This document shows positions 1-8,577 of a stretch of DNA of 64,000 nucleotides, piece after piece. A model generated the notes under the pieces. The model was not told where the DNA came from. It searched no databases and worked only from the letters and a program-made list of their open reading frames with translations. Location: the NCBI GenBank assembly GCA_033127725.1, contig AP026798.1, positions 1,364,001 to 1,428,000 of the forward strand, written 5' to 3'. The position numbers and the translations under genes were made by a program. The stretch comes from Bombiscardovia nodaiensis (lineage in GTDB: Bacteria > Actinomycetota > Actinomycetes > Actinomycetales > Bifidobacteriaceae). How positions within the stretch are numbered: the stretch's first letter is position 1; each line of letters starts with the position of its first letter.

Positions 1-526
1 GGCTGGCAAAATCGTTGAGCTCGCGCGTGGCCAGAGGCATCTGGTCAATGGCCACACGCTCGTGTGACTCCCGTCGGCGCATAGACGGACGCCCTTGCTC
101 GTCGGCAATCAGATCAATTCTGGTGCGCCAGTAGAGGCCGCCGCGCTCCTCGTCGCCGGGAGCTCTCAACACCTTCACGCTCGTATCAACATGTCCCAGG
201 CGATGCATCTGCTCCTGGACGACCGCCTGCTTCCAGGCCAACTGTCCCGCTAAACTCACGTGCACCAGGTCTGCACCGCCAACTCCCCCGCCCCAAGCCA
301 GAGGCCCGGCCAGAGGCCAAGCGGGTTCCACCCGATCGGGACTGGGTTCAATAACCTTCGTCACTTCGCCGGTGAGGAAACGCCTCTTGGCCCGCACCGG
401 CAGGTCTACGCTCACTTCAACCAACTCACCGGGCAGAGCGAATCGCACAAATATGACCTGTCCATCGATATGCCCTACGCACCGGCCCTGGTCGGCGTAC
501 CGCTCTACTCGAAGTGTGACCTGCAT
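1..526 (-). CDS. TRAM-domain class I SAM-dependent RNA methyltransferase (5' part, cut by window edge)
   Basis: The reverse strand reads from an ATG at 526 (preceded by GGAAAGG) without a stop to base 1, about 175 codons. The start, MQVTLRVERYADQGRCVGH, followed by GQVIFVRFALPGELVEV, is the usual TRAM RNA-binding domain of the TrmA/RlmD (uracil-C5 methyltransferase) family. Next comes a W-GGG-GGADLVHVSL stretch and K-x-x-V-x-E-Q, as in actinobacterial members. The SAM-binding and catalytic Cys regions lie outside the window, so the exact target (23S rRNA or tRNA uridine) cannot be told. In many actinobacteria this gene sits near DUF3159 and DUF3710 genes, as here. The family is well supported; the target site is not. 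Confidence 0.85.
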   Translation of the reverse strand, partial: MQVTLRVERYADQGRCVGHIDGQVIFVRFALPGELVEVSVDLPVRAKRRFLTGEVTKVIEPSPDRVEPAWPLAGPLAWGGGVGGADLVHVSLAGQLAWKQAVVQEQMHRLGHVDTSVKVLRAPGDEERGGLYWRTRIDLIADEQGRPSMRRRESHERVAIDQMPLATRELNDFAS

Positions 527-619
527 ACAAACCTTTCCAAAAGAGCTATCCAGCCCTTCTCAACCACTACCAAAAGACACCAGCATACGCGGGCGTGCCC
601 ACAAGACTTCAGGGCTGCT

Positions 620-1345
620 TCAGTCTGCTTGGACGTCAGTGGTGTTCACCCTAGCGTGCGCGCGGTGGTAAGGGTCAGCCACAAGCAGCCAAGTCAGCCA
701 AATCACTAGAGCGAACAAGGGCATACCCATCACCAGCCGACTAGTTCCCAACCAAGCCAGGTGATGGCTCAGGTAGAGGGGCAGCTGGACCAGCAGGCGC
801 AGCGCAAACATAGCCAGCCACAGCCAAGTGGCCTTCGCATACGCTCTGTAGAGCGCCTGCTGACTCTTCCAAGCCTGGAGCCAGGCCTTGAAGCCAGCAA
901 ATACCGGCTCGCGCACATATTCAACGATCAGCCCCACCCCGGGCAGCCTGCACAGGAGTGTGAGCCCAAGCCCCAGTATCCAGGCAATATTGGTGATGAA
1001 CCCGGGTAGGTAATAATTGCGGGCGTCCCGGCTCAGCCAGGCCCAAATTAGGCAGATTCCTACCGCCAACAGACCCGTCAGGGCCCCTAGCCAGGACTGG
1101 CGTTGGACCAACCGGACCAGAAGCTGCAAGAGCGCCAAAGCCCCCGAGAGAATCACCGTCAGGCGGAGGTTGCTGCTGGCGATAAACGACACCAGAAAAA
1201 CCAAGCCCGGCAGGAGGGACTCCACGATCCCCCGGACTCCACCAATTGCTTCGAGAACATTGAAGTCCTCAGAGCCTATGGCCGCAAGCCCGCTCCTGGG
1301 ACGCTCACTCACTGGCTCAGCGCACTTCGGAGAACATGGGACCAC
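620..1345 (-). CDS. DUF3159 family integral membrane protein
   Basis: 241 codons. A short N-terminal tail is followed by several hydrophobic segments (around residues 40-60, 65-80, 85-105, 115-135, 165-185 and 205-225), so a polytopic membrane protein. The pattern GGVRGIVESLLPGLVFLVSF and later RDARNYYLPGFITNIAW is typical of the actinobacterial DUF3159 family, whose function is unknown. Its start overlaps the end of the upstream DUF3710 gene by 29 bases, so the two are probably translated from one message. A start further inside (for example near residue 20) is possible because the first residues look unconserved. Confidence 0.8.
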   Translation of the reverse strand: MVPCSPKCAEPVSERPRSGLAAIGSEDFNVLEAIGGVRGIVESLLPGLVFLVSFIASSNLRLTVILSGALALLQLLVRLVQRQSWLGALTGLLAVGICLIWAWLSRDARNYYLPGFITNIAWILGLGLTLLCRLPGVGLIVEYVREPVFAGFKAWLQAWKSQQALYRAYAKATWLWLAMFALRLLVQLPLYLSHHLAWLGTSRLVMGMPLFALVIWLTWLLVADPYHRAHARVNTTDVQAD

Positions 1346-2111
1346 GGGAGAGCGTGGTCTTTACTTCAGTCTGCTGGTCCGAGTCGAAAGGCCCGGTAGG
1401 CTTGTCGGGAATCTTCGCCTCGTCCTGCTCACCCTCTTCGCCCTCCAGCGCGGCTGCCCGCTCCTGTGGGGTCACCGGCGAGTGCATGGGAATGAGGTCT
1501 CGAGGCGCCAGCGGCTCTTCGCCGCGATCAACCACGATCTGGGAAAAGTACTCGTCGAGCTTATCTTTTTCGTCGCCTTCGCTGGCTGCAGGACCAGAGA
1601 AAATGCCACGAAGCATCCACCGGGGCCCGTCAACACCCACAATGCGCGTCTTGAGCTCTTTGCCTTTCACCGTGACCGGCATGGACAGCTCTCTGCCAAA
1701 GGTGCCTTCAACCTCCTGAGCCTTGGAGTTGCCGGAGCACAAATCGCCACGCACCGTGTCCCAGAGTCCTAAAGTCTTAGGAGCAGCAAAGGCCTCCAAC
1801 TCGAGACTAGAGTGGCCATAAGTAATCGTGGCACCCAGAATCTGCCCGCTCTGGCTGTTGGCCTTAATCCGCAGCTCGATACCCTCCATATAGGGCAGGT
1901 AAATAGCGCCAATATCCAGGTAGTTGTCGTAATCGACCACATCTTCGTCATTCACATCCCAGGGGCCGTGATCCACTCCACGACCAGTGTCCCCAGCAGG
2001 ACGCTCGTCTTCATCTTCTGACTCCTCAGCTTGTTCAACTGCCGAAGTCTGAGACTGAGCCTCGTCCTCTTCCTCGGCCTTATGCTTCTTGCCAAAACCA
2101 AACCAACCCAT
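1317..2111 (-). CDS. DUF3710 domain-containing protein
   Basis: 264 codons, ATG preceded by GAGGAATC. Residues 1-50 are charged and low complexity (many Glu and Asp); the middle carries GPWDVNDEDVVDYDNYLDIGAIYLP, then a DUF3710-type domain with LEAFAAPKTLGLWDTVR and GVDGPRWMLRG; the tail is again acidic. No catalytic motif is evident and the protein looks cytoplasmic. DUF3710 genes are conserved in actinobacteria next to dut, DUF3159 and TRAM methyltransferase genes, matching the order here. Function unknown. Confidence 0.82.
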   Translation of the reverse strand: MGWFGFGKKHKAEEEDEAQSQTSAVEQAEESEDEDERPAGDTGRGVDHGPWDVNDEDVVDYDNYLDIGAIYLPYMEGIELRIKANSQSGQILGATITYGHSSLELEAFAAPKTLGLWDTVRGDLCSGNSKAQEVEGTFGRELSMPVTVKGKELKTRIVGVDGPRWMLRGIFSGPAASEGDEKDKLDEYFSQIVVDRGEEPLAPRDLIPMHSPVTPQERAAALEGEEGEQDEAKIPDKPTGPFDSDQQTEVKTTLSRGPMFSEVR

Positions 2112-2199
2112 GATTCCTCGTTTCTTACCGGTTCGCTGCTACTAAGCCTATCAAAAGAGGAGGCCGACCATTGAGGCCGACCTCCCCCTGAGCGATATG

Positions 2200-4221
2200 T
2201 TAGTTGCCGAGCCCTAGGCTCAGCTTGCCACCAGGAATAGCATCGAGCAAGTCCTGAGTGTACTGCTGCTGCGGATGGTCGAAGACCTCATCCGTTGTAG
2301 CATGCTCCACGAGCTTGCCGTGCTGCATAACCACAACCTCGTCGGCAATCTGCCGGACCACAGCCAAATCGTGGGTTATGAACAAGTAGCTCAGACCCTG
2401 CTCAGCCTGCAAGTCGTTGAGCAGGCGCAAGACCTGGTCTTGTACCAACACATCGAGAGCTGACACGGCCTCGTCGCAGATAATCACGTCGGGGTTCAAG
2501 GCCATAGCTCGAGCGATAGCAATACGCTGCCGCTGGCCGCCTGAAAGCTCATTGGGGTAGCGTCCCATGACCGACGCAGGCATCTCTACCATTTCCAGCA
2601 GGTCCTTCACCCTGTTGCGGCGTGACTTCTTATCGCCAATACCGTGGATGCGCAGCGGCTCCTCAATAGAGCGATAGATGGAATACATGGGGTCCAAAGA
2701 GCCATATGGGTTCTGGAAGACAGGCTGTACGTGTCGCCTGAAGTCTAAAAGCTCGTGTGAACCGAACCCGGATGTATTCTTGCCCTCATATATCACCTTG
2801 CCTGAGGAAGGCTTCAACAGGTGAAGCACCATATTCGCCACTGTGGACTTGCCGGAACCCGACTCGCCCACAATTGCCAGGGTGGTGCCGCGCTTGACCG
2901 AGAAGGAGACATCATCCACAGCCTTGAAGAGCTCCTTCTTACGCGGAAGCCTGAACTCCCGGGTCAGGTGCTCAACGGCAATGATGTGCTCACTTTTCTC
3001 CAGAGTTTGTTCACCCTTGACATGGTGCTCCATCAAGCTCTCAGCGTCCTGACCATGCTCCTTGGCCGAGATAATACGCTGCGAAGCCAAAGAAGGTGCA
3101 GCCTCAACCAGTCGCTTGGTATAGGGGTGCTGGGGGTGCTGGAGCACATCCAGGCTCGGACCTGACTCAACGACTCGTCCCTTGTACATCACCACAATGT
3201 GCTGGGCGCGCTCGGCAGCCAAGCCCAAATCGTGGGTGATGAAAAGCACGGCAGTGCCCAAGGAGTCTGTAAGTCCCTGCAAATGGTCCAGAATCTTCTT
3301 TTGAACGGTCACATCCAGAGCTGAGGTGGGCTCGTCCGCAATCAGCAGATCCGGGCGCGATGCCAGCCCCATAGCGATCAAAGCACGCTGACGCATACCA
3401 CCGGAGAACTCATGCGGGAACTGGCGGGCACGGGTGGCCGCATCGGGCAGACCAGCCTCGGAGAGCAAGCCAGCGATGCGGTCAGTCATATCTGAACCGT
3501 TGACGTAGTGCTTGGCAATAGCCCAAGCGTCGTCGTCGCTAACACCTGCCTCAATCAAGTCCTTGGCCACGCCCCAGCGGGTCTCCGAACCTGGATCCCA
3601 CTCAGACTTGAAGTGCTCCATGGCCTTGGCTGGGTCGCTTTTGCCTGCTGCTGTGACTGCCTGCTCTGCCGCCTTAAGCAGTTCAGGCAGATCCTTAGAT
3701 GCAATAAAGAGCTCGTCGTCTTGGCTCTTCAGGGTCACATCTTCGGATGAGGCCAACATCTTGGCCAGCTGTGAACGCTTCTCGCGACTGATATCCATGT
3801 GGTTGGCTACTAGGGCTTCCTTCACCTGTGTGCCAATGCGCCACACCGGGTTAAGGTTGCTCATGGGATCCTGAGGAACCAGGCCCATCTCCTTGCCACG
3901 AATATCTTCGTAGTCCTTGCGGCTTAAGCCCACCAGCTCCTTACCGTGGAGCTTGATGGAACCACCAATCACCTTGCCGGTGCCAGGCAGGAGGCCCAGC
4001 ACAGCCATAGCCGACGTCGACTTGCCCGAACCGGACTCACCGACGATAGCCACCCACTGGCCCGGATACACATTAAATGATGCGTCCCTGACCGCGTGGA
4101 CTGAATGGCCGTCTGCCGTAAAGTCCACCTGTAAATCCGTAACGTCGAGCAGGGGGCCATCTGCAACCTGAACCTGAGCCAACTTGGCTTTCATTGACTC
4201 TTCTACAGTTTTCTCACTCAT
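2200..4221 (-). CDS. Double ABC ATPase of a di/oligopeptide importer (DppD-DppF-like fusion)
   Basis: Two complete nucleotide-binding domains in one chain of about 673 residues, energising import by the adjacent permeases. Each half has Walker A GESGSGKST and an ABC signature (SGGMRQRALIA in the first half, SGGQRQRIAIA in the second), with Walker B ending in ADEPTSALD and CDEAVSALD. The first half carries an extra, mostly charged helical segment of roughly 90 residues between the Q-loop (QDPMSNLNP) and the signature, absent from ordinary DppD. The in-frame ATG at 4239 overlaps the upstream stop as ATGA, but the ATG at 4221 has GGGGAG six bases before it and was chosen. Last gene of the binding-protein/permease cluster. 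Substrate specificity cannot be read from the sequence. Confidence 0.93.
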   Translation of the reverse strand: MSEKTVEESMKAKLAQVQVADGPLLDVTDLQVDFTADGHSVHAVRDASFNVYPGQWVAIVGESGSGKSTSAMAVLGLLPGTGKVIGGSIKLHGKELVGLSRKDYEDIRGKEMGLVPQDPMSNLNPVWRIGTQVKEALVANHMDISREKRSQLAKMLASSEDVTLKSQDDELFIASKDLPELLKAAEQAVTAAGKSDPAKAMEHFKSEWDPGSETRWGVAKDLIEAGVSDDDAWAIAKHYVNGSDMTDRIAGLLSEAGLPDAATRARQFPHEFSGGMRQRALIAMGLASRPDLLIADEPTSALDVTVQKKILDHLQGLTDSLGTAVLFITHDLGLAAERAQHIVVMYKGRVVESGPSLDVLQHPQHPYTKRLVEAAPSLASQRIISAKEHGQDAESLMEHHVKGEQTLEKSEHIIAVEHLTREFRLPRKKELFKAVDDVSFSVKRGTTLAIVGESGSGKSTVANMVLHLLKPSSGKVIYEGKNTSGFGSHELLDFRRHVQPVFQNPYGSLDPMYSIYRSIEEPLRIHGIGDKKSRRNRVKDLLEMVEMPASVMGRYPNELSGGQRQRIAIARAMALNPDVIICDEAVSALDVLVQDQVLRLLNDLQAEQGLSYLFITHDLAVVRQIADEVVVMQHGKLVEHATTDEVFDHPQQQYTQDLLDAIPGGKLSLGLGN

Positions 4222-4235
4222 GCTATTCTCCCCAC

Positions 4236-5240
4236 TCATGCCGTACGGGTCTTCGGGTCCAGAGCATCCTTAACTGCGTCACCCATCATAATAAAGGCGA
4301 GCACCGTAATAGCCAGAGCTGCGGACGGATAGAAGAGCACCGAAGGATTGGTCCTCAAGAGGTTTTGGGCTGTCGAAATGTCGCCGCCCCAAGAGACGAC
4401 TGACGAGGGCAGACCAATACCCAAGAAGGACAGGGTGGCTTCCGAGACAATGTAGGAGCCCAGCGACATGGTGGCCATGACGATAACGGGAGCCAGCGAG
4501 TTCGGAATAATGTGTCGGAAGAGGTTACGCATAGGCGAAGAACCCAACGAGGTTGAGGCCGTGTTGAACTCAAGGTTCTTGGCCTCCATCACCGCACTTC
4601 GGGTAATACGGGCCATATTGACCCAGCCGAAGAGCGTCAGCGTAAAGACGATCTTCCAAATTGAAGTAGAAGTACGGAACATCTGCAGGAGCACGATAGC
4701 GCCCAGCAGCATAGGGATGGCGAAGAAGATATCAGTCAGGCGGCTCAAAATAGCGTCAATCCAACCACCGCAGAAACCGGCGATGGCGCCGATGAGGCCA
4801 CCTAAAACCGTGACCAGAATCGTGGTAGCAATACCGATAGAGACCGACGTGCGGGCACCGTAGACCACGCGCGAATACACGTCGCAACCCTGAAGGTCAT
4901 AGCCGAAGGGATGTCCACCGCTACCGCCTTCCAGCGAGTTTTCGAGGTTGCAAGCCACGGGATCCTGCTTAGTAAAGAGCGAGGGGAAGAACGCAACCAG
5001 CAGCACAAAGATAACCAGTACTGCCGAAACGATGAAAATAGGATTCTTGCGTAGGGTCTTCCAGGCATCCGCCCACATGCTGGTAGCGGGTGCTTCCTCG
5101 TCAATGGAGTCCACCTCGTGCAAGGGTGTCTCGTCGAGAGGAGCCACAAAGCGATCCTGCCCAGGAAGTGGATCCGGGAAGAATACTTCGGCATTGGCTC
5201 TGGCACTGGAACCTGTCGGGTTCATTGTCGTATCTGTCAT
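4236..5240 (-). CDS. Peptide-type ABC transporter permease (DppC-like)
   Basis: About 334 residues: a hydrophilic N-terminal tail of some 60 residues, then six predicted membrane helices with the N-terminal DppC module and a C-terminal BPD_transp_1 domain. The coupling loop shows EAKNLEFNTASTSLGSSPMRNLFRHIIPNS, the EAA-type motif that contacts the ATPase. Start: a GTG at 5258 overlaps the upstream stop (GTGA), but the ATG at 5240 sits after AGGGGTG at good spacing and was preferred. It forms the membrane channel with the DppB-like partner. Peptide transport is inferred from the family; some relatives carry sugars or nickel. Confidence 0.92.
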   Translation of the reverse strand: MTDTTMNPTGSSARANAEVFFPDPLPGQDRFVAPLDETPLHEVDSIDEEAPATSMWADAWKTLRKNPIFIVSAVLVIFVLLVAFFPSLFTKQDPVACNLENSLEGGSGGHPFGYDLQGCDVYSRVVYGARTSVSIGIATTILVTVLGGLIGAIAGFCGGWIDAILSRLTDIFFAIPMLLGAIVLLQMFRTSTSIWKIVFTLTLFGWVNMARITRSAVMEAKNLEFNTASTSLGSSPMRNLFRHIIPNSLAPVIVMATMSLGSYIVSEATLSFLGIGLPSSVVSWGGDISTAQNLLRTNPSVLFYPSAALAITVLAFIMMGDAVKDALDPKTRTA

Positions 5241-5254
5241 CAGTCTTTCACCCC

Positions 5255-6181
5255 TCACGCGTACCGGATGCGCGGATCGAGCACCGCATAGAGCATATCA
5301 ACGAGCAGGCTGCACACCACGAAGATCATCACCATGATGGTCACAATTGAAACCACCAGCGTGCCTTCGCCGCGCAAAATAGCCTGGTAGAGCGTGTTAC
5401 CCACGCCTTGGATATTGAAGATGCGCTCGGTAATCATAGCGCCACCCATCAGGCCGCCGATATCAGCGCCTAAGTAGGTCACGACTGGAATCAGCGAATT
5501 ACGCAGGATGTGACGAACGGTCACTTGGAAATTGCTCATACCCTTGGCGCGTGCTGTGCGCACGTAATCTTCTGAAATATTTGTTGAAATCTCGGTTCTG
5601 GTCAGACGAATAATGGAAGCCATCGAGACGGAACCGAGCACGATAGCGGGCATCAGCAAGTCAATGAACCCGGGATCAGCACCGGCTGTTGCTGGCAGAA
5701 GATGCCATTTCACACCCAAGAAGAACTGAAGAATAAAGCCGGTCACGAAGGTCGGCACTGAAATCAGCAGTAGGGAGATAACCAAGATAATTTGATCAGA
5801 CCACTTGCCCTTGGTGAGGCCGGAAATAATGCCGAAGAGAATACCGAAGATACCCTCGAAGACGAACGCCATGATAGCGAGCCGGATGGTCACCGGGAAA
5901 GCTCGCCCTATAACGCTAATCACCGGCTGCCCGGCGAAGGTATTGCCGAAGTTCAGGGTGAGAGCGTTCCTAAGGAAGAGCAGATACTGGACGAAGAAAG
6001 GCTTGTCCAGATTGTACTCCGATCGTATCTGAGCGGCAACGGCTTGATTGACCGGCTTATCTCCAAACATTGCGGCGACGGGGTCACCAGGCAATGCAAA
6101 GACCAGCGCATAAATCAACAGAGTCGTACCGAGAACAACAGGAATCATCTGCAGAATTCGACGCAGAAGATATTTGCCCAT
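5255..6181 (-). CDS. Peptide-type ABC transporter permease (DppB-like)
   Basis: About 308 residues, starting MGKYLLRRILQMIPVVLGTTLLIY, the normal start of DppB/OppB permeases, after AAAGGAG. The ATG at 6181 was chosen over a longer in-frame start at 6238 because the extra residues are polar and unlike the family. Six helices; the C-terminal half shows the EAA-type loop DYVRTARAKGMSNFQVTVRHILRNS. The large periplasmic-side loop after helix 1 contains LPGDPVAAMFG, typical of this subfamily. Immediately upstream of the DppC-like gene with overlapping ends, so the pair is co-translated. Confidence 0.93.
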   Translation of the reverse strand: MGKYLLRRILQMIPVVLGTTLLIYALVFALPGDPVAAMFGDKPVNQAVAAQIRSEYNLDKPFFVQYLLFLRNALTLNFGNTFAGQPVISVIGRAFPVTIRLAIMAFVFEGIFGILFGIISGLTKGKWSDQIILVISLLLISVPTFVTGFILQFFLGVKWHLLPATAGADPGFIDLLMPAIVLGSVSMASIIRLTRTEISTNISEDYVRTARAKGMSNFQVTVRHILRNSLIPVVTYLGADIGGLMGGAMITERIFNIQGVGNTLYQAILRGEGTLVVSIVTIMVMIFVVCSLLVDMLYAVLDPRIRYA

Positions 6182-6700
6182 CGGCTTTTTCTCCTTTGCA
6201 ATTCGCAGGCAGGATATGCGTGTTTCTTCCGCCCGCACGAAAACACTGTTAGCAGTTTACCAGCAGCACCCAACCAGACAAGATAAATCGGTACGAAGTA
6301 TTGATTGGTATACGCTCGTACCTGTGTGCCAGCTTCACAAGAAGGGCACATCAAACAGCAGCAATTTCATGCTGCGACATCTGGTCGCTCAGCAGTCAGC
6401 TGCCGAGTCTCAGGTACGATTCTCCGCTCAAGTATTCGGCGAAAACAGCCAACAAGACACCACCCTGAAAGGTGAATGCTCAACACATCATGACATAGTC
6501 CTAGGATTCGAGAACCCCTTGAACCATCGCAAACCCGTCATCGGGCAGTCGCGCAGGCGACCACTCAGTAGGCTTCGTCACTTTCACCAGCATAAGAAAG
6601 TACTACCCTGGGCATTTGCCTCCACCACTTGCAATGAAATCATCGGCTTACTGCCAAGCTTTTCCATGCAGATAGGGAGACTGTTGAATCAACCAGATGA
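6182..6700. other. Non-coding stretch between binding-protein gene 3 and the permease genes
   Basis: About 520 bases with no reading frame resembling a protein. It separates the binding-protein genes from the permease genes and could carry a separate promoter for the permease-ATPase part, but I see no clear -35/-10 pair. Confidence 0.4.
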
Positions 6701-6741
6701 GGGGGTTGGACCGCCGCAGGCGATCTGCGCGGGCCAACCCC
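6701..6741 (-). terminator. Hairpin after binding-protein gene 3
   Basis: GGGGTTGG pairs with CCAACCCC around a GC-rich inner part (CCGCCGCAGG / CTGCGCGGG, imperfect). It lies about 30 bases past the stop of the 6772-8448 gene. No T run follows on the minus strand, so it may be an mRNA 3'-end stabiliser or a partial terminator that lowers expression of the permease genes relative to the binding protein. Confidence 0.55.
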
Positions 6742-6771
6742 ACTTGTGTTCAGTTATAGGTTAAATTCCAC

Positions 6772-8448
6772 TTACTTGGTCAGCTGCGCGTAAGCAGGAA
6801 CATTCTTCCAGTTGAAGGCGAAGCCCTTGATGGCCTTGTTAGCTGCACCCTTGGCATTGGAGTAGTACAGCGGAATGACCGGTAAATCTTGGAGCAGGAT
6901 TTCTTCTGCCTGCTGGAAGAGCTTGTTGGCCTCAGCTGTGGTCTTCGCAGCAGAACCCTTCTTGACGAGCTCGTCGAACTTGGGGTTCTTGTAGTCGCCA
7001 TCGTTGGAGCCATTGCCATCAGCTGCAGAAGTTGTATAGAGCGGCTGCAGGTAGTTTTCTGGCGATGGGTAGTCGGGCTGCCAACCGGAGCGGAAGGCCG
7101 AGTCGGTGAACTTACGGTCGCTCACGTTGTTGCGGAACTCCTTGAAGGTAGGCAGCGGGTTACCCTCAGCCTTGATACCCAGAGAGTTCTTAATGGAGTT
7201 AGCGAAGGCATCGTAGATGTCCTTGTGGCCACCATCAGCGTTGTAAGCCATCTTGAACACGTCGTTATCGGTCCAGGGGCTGATCTTGTTGGCCTGAGCC
7301 CACAAGTCCTTGGCCTTGGTCGGGTTGTACTTCAAGACATCAGAACCCTTGAGACTGCTAGAGTAACCGGGGATTGGAGGCGCGATGAAGTCAGTAGCAG
7401 GTTGACCGGTCTTGGCCAGCACCTTGTCAAGCATCTGAGGACGGTCGATAGCCATAGAGATGGCCTGACGACGCAGCTTACCCTCTTGATCCTGTCCGAA
7501 GTGCTTCATGTAGGTAGGAATCGTGAAGTTCTGGAAAGCAGAACCGGGCTGATTGATAGCTTGAATGGTCGCGTCAGACTGGAAGGTCTTCATAGCTGAA
7601 GAAGGAATGGTGTCAAGCACATCGAGATTGCCAGCCTGTACATCAGCGAATGCTGCCTCTGTGTCGGTGTAGACGCGGAACTCAATGCCGCCGTTCTTGA
7701 CTTCTACGCCACCCTTATAGTCAGGGTTCTTGACCATCTTGATAGCCTTGTTGTGCTCCCAGGACTGGAACTTGTAAGGTCCATTGGAAACTGGCTTCTC
7801 ACCGAAAGCCTTGGTGTCCTTGTAGAAAGACTCAGGCAGGGGCGCGAAGGCCGAAATACCGACCTGAATCGGGAAGGTAGATGAAGGATCGGTCAAATCA
7901 ACCGTGAAGGTGTGGTCATCGATCACCTTGAGACCTGATAGCTGGGCGTTCGGGTCTACACCCTTGGCCTGCAACTCGTCAAAGCCCTTGATAACGCCGT
8001 AGAAGCTAGAAGCCAGCTGAGCGTTGTTGATGTTGGCGCCCCAGGACCAGGCCTTGGTGAAGGACTGAGCCGTCACTGGGCTGCCATCGGAGAACTTCCA
8101 ACCACTGTTCAGGGTGATCTTGTACTGGGTCATATCCGCATTGGGCTTGATTTCCTTGGCGACCTCGTTGACGGCCTTGCCCTTGGAATCAAAACGGACC
8201 AACATGGCGAACAGCATATCGAGCGGGTTGCCACCGCCGGTCTCAATAGTGTCGCTGGGGATCAGAGGCTTTGCAGGCTCAGCTCCGTAGACGCTGATCA
8301 TCTTGTCAGTCGTCGAAGCATTGCTAGCGTTGGTCGAAGGCTTACTCGACTCACTTGAGCTGCCACCAGAACTACCGCAGCCGCTGAGCACAAGAGCCAG
8401 CGAGCATGCGGAAGCAGCTACAAGCGAAAATACTGATGATTTCCTCAT
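6772..8448 (-). CDS. Family 5 ABC extracellular solute-binding lipoprotein (paralog 3)
   Basis: 558 residues. N-terminal signal peptide with lipobox VLSGC (Cys about residue 24), then a Ser-rich linker, then the SBP_bac_5 fold of oligopeptide-binding proteins. Typical stretches include GWKFSDGSPVTAQSFTKAW, SNGPYKFQSWEHNKAIKMV, RRQAISMAIDRPQML and GWQPDYPSPENYL. It captures the substrate outside the cell and delivers it to the DppB/DppC-like channel. Closely similar to the two genes upstream, sharing almost the same motif set, so this is a tandem triplication with divergence. Family members bind peptides, sometimes other small molecules; the ligand is unknown. Confidence 0.93.
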   Translation of the reverse strand: MRKSSVFSLVAASACSLALVLSGCGSSGGSSSESSKPSTNASNASTTDKMISVYGAEPAKPLIPSDTIETGGGNPLDMLFAMLVRFDSKGKAVNEVAKEIKPNADMTQYKITLNSGWKFSDGSPVTAQSFTKAWSWGANINNAQLASSFYGVIKGFDELQAKGVDPNAQLSGLKVIDDHTFTVDLTDPSSTFPIQVGISAFAPLPESFYKDTKAFGEKPVSNGPYKFQSWEHNKAIKMVKNPDYKGGVEVKNGGIEFRVYTDTEAAFADVQAGNLDVLDTIPSSAMKTFQSDATIQAINQPGSAFQNFTIPTYMKHFGQDQEGKLRRQAISMAIDRPQMLDKVLAKTGQPATDFIAPPIPGYSSSLKGSDVLKYNPTKAKDLWAQANKISPWTDNDVFKMAYNADGGHKDIYDAFANSIKNSLGIKAEGNPLPTFKEFRNNVSDRKFTDSAFRSGWQPDYPSPENYLQPLYTTSAADGNGSNDGDYKNPKFDELVKKGSAAKTTAEANKLFQQAEEILLQDLPVIPLYYSNAKGAANKAIKGFAFNWKNVPAYAQLTK

Positions 8449-8519
8449 CTTGTTCTTCTTCCTCTATATACATAACATCTCTTTGCTGCTGGCGAAAGCG
8501 GAGGTTACCACTTTCTCTT

Positions 8520-8561
8520 GTGTAGTGCTTGAGCGAGCTGTCACCCTCTCAAGCACTACAC
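8520..8561 (-). terminator. Perfect 14-bp hairpin between binding-protein genes 2 and 3
   Basis: GTGTAGTGCTTGAG at 8520-8533 is exactly complementary to CTCAAGCACTACAC at 8548-8561, with a 14-base loop. It lies 17 bases past the stop of the 8578-10230 gene. No T run on either side, so an intercistronic stabiliser or attenuator is as likely as a full terminator. Confidence 0.6.
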
Positions 8562-8577
8562 CCCTGCTAGTTCAGAA

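Noticed and set aside
6174..6764. 196-codon open frame on the plus strand in the gap between importer genes
   Set aside because: No ribosome site, no family, runs over the 5' end of the permease gene and through the hairpin; composition not coding-like.
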